Source: Bacteroidales bacterium Bact_22 (GTDB lineage: Bacteria; Bacteroidota; Bacteroidia; Bacteroidales; F082). From it: a stretch of DNA of 64,000 nucleotides. Of this stretch, positions 61,001 through 64,000 are shown piece by piece. The stretch spans positions 1-64,000 of the forward strand of contig LUZN01000009.1 of NCBI GenBank assembly GCA_001603665.1. The letters run 5' to 3'. Position 1 is the stretch's first letter; the number at the start of each line of letters is the position of its first letter. A program made the position numbers and the translations under genes. The notes under the pieces are model-generated. The model saw only the letters and a program-made list of their open reading frames with translations. It was not told the origin of the DNA and did no database searches.

Positions 61001-61739
61001 AAAAGGCTGCCAATGTGACCGCGAAATGGCTTACGCGCTCTACACTGCCGGATTCGATGTCAAGGATGTACACATGACCGACCTCGTAAGCGGACGCGAA
61101 GACCTCAGCGACGTGAATATGATAGTGTTTGTTGGCGGTTTCAGCAATTCCGACGTTCTCGGTTCGGCAAAAGGCTGGGCTGGAGCATTCCTCTTCAACG
61201 AGAAGGCACGCATGGCTCTCGAGAACTTCTACAAACGTCCTGATACCATGAGCCTCGGCGTCTGCAACGGCTGCCAGCTCATGACGGAGCTCAACCTCAT
61301 CTACCCTGACCACGACAAGCATCCGCGCATGATTCACAACGACTCACACAAGTTCGAATCAGGTTTCGTGAACGTGAACATCGAAGATAGCAACAGCATC
61401 ATGCTCAAGAGCCTCAAAGGCCGTCGTCTCGGTGTGTGGATCGCTCACGGCGAGGGCAAGTTCAACTTCCCTTACGGCAAGGAGAAATACAACATCGCGT
61501 TGACCTACAGCTACGACGGATACCCGGCAAATCCTAACGGTTCGCCATGGTCAGTGGCCGGTATTTGCTCCGCCGACGGCCGTCATCTCGCGATGATGCC
61601 GCACCTCGAACGCGCCTTCCTCCCATGGCAGTGGGCTTACTATCCGCAGAATCGCAAAGATGATGAGATAGCACCATGGATTGAGGCGTTTGTCAATGCT
61701 AAAGAATGGATTAAAAAGAATCAGCGCATCAACTTGTAA
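58038..61739 (+). CDS. purL: Phosphoribosylformylglycinamidine synthase (large single-chain form)
   Basis: Fourth step of purine synthesis: FGAR plus glutamine plus ATP to FGAM. 1233 residues, the single-chain form used by Bacteroidota and Gammaproteobacteria. The N-terminal linker (about 1-215, with '[15 protein letters not shown]'), two PurM-like halves ('[20 protein letters not shown]' and '[16 protein letters not shown]'), and a C-terminal class I glutaminase with nucleophile Cys in '[13 protein letters not shown]' and catalytic His/Glu in '[14 protein letters not shown]'. Its 3' end overlaps holA by 19 bp. Confidence 0.98.
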   Translation: MIIFFKTRQNTVIAVESADNHNDNDIKKFSWLFGDATKIEEKTVKGFFFGPRREMITPWSTNAVEITQNMGIRGVSRIEEFHPVEENDNSFDPMLQNKYHDLDQNMFFVDRKPEPLKYITDIDAYNNEEGLALSQEEIDYLKGISKKIGRALTDSEVYGFAQVNSEHCRHKIFNGTFIINGKEMPDTLFALIKKTSKTNTNRLVSAYKDNVAFILGPKVEQFAPATQHKADFFKIKDIDTVISVKAETHNFPTTVEPFNGAATGTGGEIRDRLAGGRGSIPLAGTAVYMTCYPRNDESREWEDNFKARPWLYQTPEELLIKASNGASDFGNKFGQPLINGSLLTFEHSENDNKTNDYGYDKVIMLAGGIGFAPADDSMKEDPEPGDLIIVLGGDNYRIGMGGAAVSSVGTGQYSNAIELNAVQRANPEMQKRVANVIRAMVENDSNPVRSIHDHGAGGHLNCLSELIDKSGGTVYVDNLPIGDPTLSDKEIIGNESQERMGLLVNKQDTEIIRQTAERERAPYYMVGESTDDKRLRFVRKNGVNPIDLSLSDFFGSAPKTVLTDNDVDYKFKKIEYQDNKFEDYLKKVLQLEGVACKDWLTNKVDRSVTGRVALQQCAGEVQLPLTDLGIMALDYQGVRGIGTALGHAPAAALISPEAGSRLSVAESLTNLVWAPIEENLKGVSLSANWMWPAKNPGENARLYRAVKALSDFVLALGINVPTGKDSLSMTQKYKNGQKVLAPGTVIVTAAGEVTDIRKAVKPVVVNDKDTEILYIDFSKDAFKLGGSSFAQIINRVGESTPDIVDTEYFKKCFNTLQKLLEQKLVLAGHDVSAGGLITTLLEMTFANNEGGLDIDLSALGSDLISVAFSEQPAVVIQVKDKKVKELLDKEGIKYAVIGKPNSKRSINLKKDKESYELDINALRDLWYKSSYLLDRKQSGEAKAKERFENYKNQALKFDFGSFTGKAKDLGIDMHRRTPSGIKAAIIREKGCQCDREMAYALYTAGFDVKDVHMTDLVSGREDLSDVNMIVFVGGFSNSDVLGSAKGWAGAFLFNEKARMALENFYKRPDTMSLGVCNGCQLMTELNLIYPDHDKHPRMIHNDSHKFESGFVNVNIEDSNSIMLKSLKGRRLGVWIAHGEGKFNFPYGKEKYNIALTYSYDGYPANPNGSPWSVAGICSADGRHLAMMPHLERAFLPWQWAYYPQNRKDDEIAPWIEAFVNAKEWIKKNQRINL

Positions 61740-62719
61740 ATCATCTCTCGGTAGAGGTCTTTTTGCGAGACGTCGCCGATGTTGTAGCCTTTGGATTTAA
61801 GGTCGAAATCACGCAAAATTGCGATGTTGTCGACACATTTTTTGATGTTGTAACGTCGGGCGGCCTCGAAATAATCTTCGACGAAGAACGGGTTGACACC
61901 GAGGACCGAGGCGACGCTGTTTTTGCTCTTATCGGTGGCATAATGCAGCTTCAAAACCTTGCAGTAATAAGCGTAAAGCATTATCACTGTGGCGATTAGC
62001 GGGTTTTCTTTGGTGTTGTCGCCGAAATAATTGATGATTTGCACCGCCTTCGGGAAGTCGCCGTAGCTTATGGCTTTCTGAAGCTCAAACACATTGAAAT
62101 CCTTGGAGATTCCGATGTTATACTCCACGTCGAAGTCGTCGATTTCTTTTTTCTGCGGCACCGCAACCATCAGCTTTTCCATCTCATTGCGTACTTTCAG
62201 CAGGTCGGTGCCAAGGTAGTCGGCAAGCATCTGACAGGCCTTCTGCGAAATCTTATAATTTTTGGTTCCAAGATAGTTGACAATCCATTTCGGGATGTCG
62301 CGGTCGTAAAGCTTCTTCGACTCAAACAAAACATAGTCTTTGTCGAGTGTTTTCGCGAATTTTGTGCGTTTGTCGAGCTTCTTGTATTTGTAGTTCAGAA
62401 CCAGAATCGTGGTCTCAGGAATCATCTCCAAAAACGGTTCCATCGACTCGATATTTTTCACATCTTGAGCTTCTTTCACGATGATTACCAAGTAGTTACC
62501 CATCATCGGGAAGTTACGCGCCTGTGTCACGATGTCGTGCACGTTGACGTCTTTTCCGTAGAGGACGATTTGGTTGAAAGCCTTGTCGGCCTCATCCAGC
62601 ACGGTGCTCTCGATGGCATCGCTGATGGTGTCGATGAAATAAGGCTCCTCACCCATCAGGAAATACACCGGATGGTAAATCTTGTTTTTAATGTCCGAAA
62701 GAATCTGCTCGTAGGTCAT
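61721..62719 (-). CDS. holA: DNA polymerase III subunit delta
   Basis: 332 residues, normal length. '[20 protein letters not shown]', '[15 protein letters not shown]' and '[20 protein letters not shown]' match HolA, the clamp-loader subunit that opens the sliding clamp. The start codon overlaps the stop of the AMP nucleosidase gene at 62719; the 3' end overlaps purL by 19 bp. Confidence 0.94.
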   Translation of the reverse strand: MTYEQILSDIKNKIYHPVYFLMGEEPYFIDTISDAIESTVLDEADKAFNQIVLYGKDVNVHDIVTQARNFPMMGNYLVIIVKEAQDVKNIESMEPFLEMIPETTILVLNYKYKKLDKRTKFAKTLDKDYVLFESKKLYDRDIPKWIVNYLGTKNYKISQKACQMLADYLGTDLLKVRNEMEKLMVAVPQKKEIDDFDVEYNIGISKDFNVFELQKAISYGDFPKAVQIINYFGDNTKENPLIATVIMLYAYYCKVLKLHYATDKSKNSVASVLGVNPFFVEDYFEAARRYNIKKCVDNIAILRDFDLKSKGYNIGDVSQKDLYREMIYKLMR

Positions 62720-63489
62720 CAGAATCTCAAGTGTTTGACTGTCAGCTTGTTATCGATAATCTGATGCAGTGCGTCGATACCGATTTTGATATGTTCGTCG
62801 ACGAACATCGAACTCACTTTCTTGTCGCTAGCCTCAGTCTTGACGCCCTCAGGAATCATCGGCTGGTCGGAGACGAGCAGCAAAGCGCCTGTCGGGATCT
62901 CATTGGCGAAGCCGGCTGCGAAGATTGTGGCTGTCTCCATATCGACTGCCATGCAGCGTGTTTTGTGCAGATATTCCTTGAATTCCTCGTCGTGCTCCCA
63001 CACGCGGCGGTTGGTGGTGTAGACGGTACCTGTCCAGTAGTCGTGGCCATGGTCGCGGATGGTTGTCGAGATAGCTTTCTGCATCGAGAAGGCCGGAAGT
63101 GCCGGGACTTCAGGCAAGATATAGTTGTTCGACGTTCCCTCGCCACGGATGGCAGCGATAGGCAGGATGAGGTCGCCGACGAGATTTTTCTTCTTCACGC
63201 CGCCGCATTTGCCCAGGAAAAGCACGGCTTTCGGGTGGATGGCGCTCAGCAGGTCCATGATGGTGGCGGCGTTGGCGCTACCCATGCCGAAGTTGATCAT
63301 GGTGATGTCGCCAGCCGTGGCGCAGGGCATCGAGCGGTCCTCGCCCACTATCGGCACATTGTTCCAAGCGGCAAAAGCATCGAGATAATGCTTGAAATTT
63401 GTCAAAAGTATATATTTCCCGAACTTGTCCAAATCCTGACCAGTGTAGCGTGGCAGCCAGTTTTCAGTGATTTCCTGTTTAGTCTTCAT
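62719..63489 (-). CDS. amn: AMP nucleosidase
   Basis: Splits AMP into adenine and ribose 5-phosphate. 256 residues from ATG 63489 (MKTKQEITENWLPRYTG); longer frames run through the promoter region. The phosphorylase-fold motifs 'INFGMGSANAATIMDLLSA', 'LFLGKCGGVKKKNLVGDLIL' and 'CMAVDMETATIFAAGFANEI' are clear, including the Glu and Asp that bind the ribose and base. It is the short form usual in Bacteroidota. Confidence 0.93.
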   Translation of the reverse strand: MKTKQEITENWLPRYTGQDLDKFGKYILLTNFKHYLDAFAAWNNVPIVGEDRSMPCATAGDITMINFGMGSANAATIMDLLSAIHPKAVLFLGKCGGVKKKNLVGDLILPIAAIRGEGTSNNYILPEVPALPAFSMQKAISTTIRDHGHDYWTGTVYTTNRRVWEHDEEFKEYLHKTRCMAVDMETATIFAAGFANEIPTGALLLVSDQPMIPEGVKTEASDKKVSSMFVDEHIKIGIDALHQIIDNKLTVKHLRF

Positions 63490-63504
63490 AAACGTAATTT
63501 TTTG

Positions 63505-63512
63505 CAAAGATA
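63505..63512 (-). promoter_or_regulatory. -7 element TATCTTTG of the amn-holA unit
   Basis: Minus-strand TATCTTTG 15 bases before ATG 63489. Confidence 0.65.
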
Positions 63513-63524
63513 GAATATTTTCGT

Positions 63525-63532
63525 TATTTTTG
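63525..63532 (+). promoter_or_regulatory. -7 element TATTTTTG of the radical SAM gene
   Basis: TATTTTTG ending 16 bases before ATG 63549, divergent from amn. Confidence 0.65.
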
Positions 63533-63548
63533 CAAAAAAATTTAAGAA

Positions 63549-64000
63549 ATGGCATTTTTATCTGAAGATTTGGTATTCGGTCCAATTCACAGCAGACGTT
63601 TAGGTAACTCATTGGGTGTCAATTTATTACCTAAAGTAGGAAAGATTTGTACCTTCAACTGCGTTTATTGCGAATGCGGCTGGAATCCGGAGAAAAGAGA
63701 CGAAAAAGCACGCTTAGCCACCCCTCAGGAATACGAGCAAACACTGGAGAATGCGTTGAAAAGTCTCGTAGGGACGGCAAAAGAGCCCGACAGCATCACC
63801 TTCTCGGGCAACGGCGAGCCTACTCTTCATCCCGATTTTCCGGAAATCATCGACATCACGATAAAGCTGCGCGACAAATACGTTCCGAAGGCAGTCATCA
63901 GCGTGTTGACAAACGGAACCAATATTCATAAAGAAATGATATTCAAGACTTTACAAAAAGTCGACAATAACATCTGCAAGCTCGACGGAGGAACTTTGGA
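63549..64000 (+). CDS. Radical SAM protein (partial, runs off the window)
   Basis: The first 150 residues are in the window. The 4Fe-4S motif C-x3-C-x2-C is in 'KICTFNCVYCECGWNPEKR', followed by 'SITFSGNGEPTLHPDFPEII' (the GNGEP radical SAM motif) and 'VLTNGTNIHKEMI'. The opening 'VFGPIHSRRLGNSLGVNLLP' is typical of a radical SAM family found across Bacteroidota and Firmicutes, whose function I cannot name with certainty. Its 3' end lies outside the window. Confidence 0.9.
   Translation, partial: MAFLSEDLVFGPIHSRRLGNSLGVNLLPKVGKICTFNCVYCECGWNPEKRDEKARLATPQEYEQTLENALKSLVGTAKEPDSITFSGNGEPTLHPDFPEIIDITIKLRDKYVPKAVISVLTNGTNIHKEMIFKTLQKVDNNICKLDGGTL

Noticed and set aside
1-64000. tRNA or rRNA genes
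   Set aside because: No tRNA-like or rRNA-like text was noticed in the intergenic regions; all gaps between genes are under 300 bases.

Overview
The window looks like chromosomal DNA of an uncultured, probably gut-associated member of the order Bacteroidales. Three things support this. Many genes are preceded by the Bacteroidota -7 element TAnnTTTG and most lack a Shine-Dalgarno sequence. Several exported proteins carry type IX secretion (T9SS) style C-terminal sorting tails and lipoprotein signals of the Bacteroidota kind. The gene content (DUF4421, AMP nucleosidase, ORF6N, EFR1-type ferredoxin, single-chain PurL of 1233 residues, polysaccharide-degrading lipoproteins) is typical of the group. 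I see no rRNA, tRNA, CRISPR array, transposase or intact prophage.

Layout. 0.1-8.7 kb: surface and secreted proteins (a fibronectin-III lipoprotein, a TPM-domain membrane protein, a CapA-like phosphatase, a WD-like lipoprotein) plus an ORF6N protein. 8.8-11 kb: CTP synthase and a Nudix hydrolase. 10.9-19.4 kb: an unbroken minus-strand run of 13 tightly packed or overlapping genes for small accessory enzymes, with one broken member. 19.4-24.1 kb: small envelope proteins, a MORN-repeat protein and a paralogue of the 7.3 kb lipoprotein. 24.2-26.6 kb: a queuosine-precursor operon (YhhQ-type transporter, QueF, a TIGR04076 protein, a CDF metal transporter) led by what reads as a complete preQ1-I riboswitch. 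26.7-30.9 kb: thioesterase, GH20 hexosaminidase, Hsp20 with a sigma-54-like promoter, and a GH27 alpha-galactosidase. 31-36.5 kb: cobalamin adenosyltransferase, a methyltransferase remnant with a dispersed repeat inside it, a T9SS protein, NifU and Mrp (Fe-S assembly), a hydrolase and Dtd. 36.5-43.2 kb: housekeeping genes rbfA, a LolC/E-type permease, rsmA, a TPR protein, a coiled-coil lipoprotein, serS, rpmA and rplU. 43.3-57.8 kb: two giant paralogous T9SS surface proteins (1467 and 2831 residues) with a small membrane-tailed protein between them, and a divergent membrane-embedded AraC-type regulator. 57.8-64 kb: a 21-bp-periodic repeat array, then purL, holA, AMP nucleosidase and the start of a radical SAM gene.

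The most notable items are (1) the preQ1-I-like pseudoknot whose 3' strand ends three bases before the start codon of the queuosine precursor transporter; (2) the seven-copy TTCGTCMCAA array with 21-bp (two helical turns) period directly after the membrane AraC regulator that faces the giant adhesin-like gene; (3) the methyltransferase remnant that has lost its SAM-binding core and carries an in-frame dispersed repeat; and (4) a sigma-54-like promoter with paired upstream direct repeats 21 bp apart in front of hsp20.
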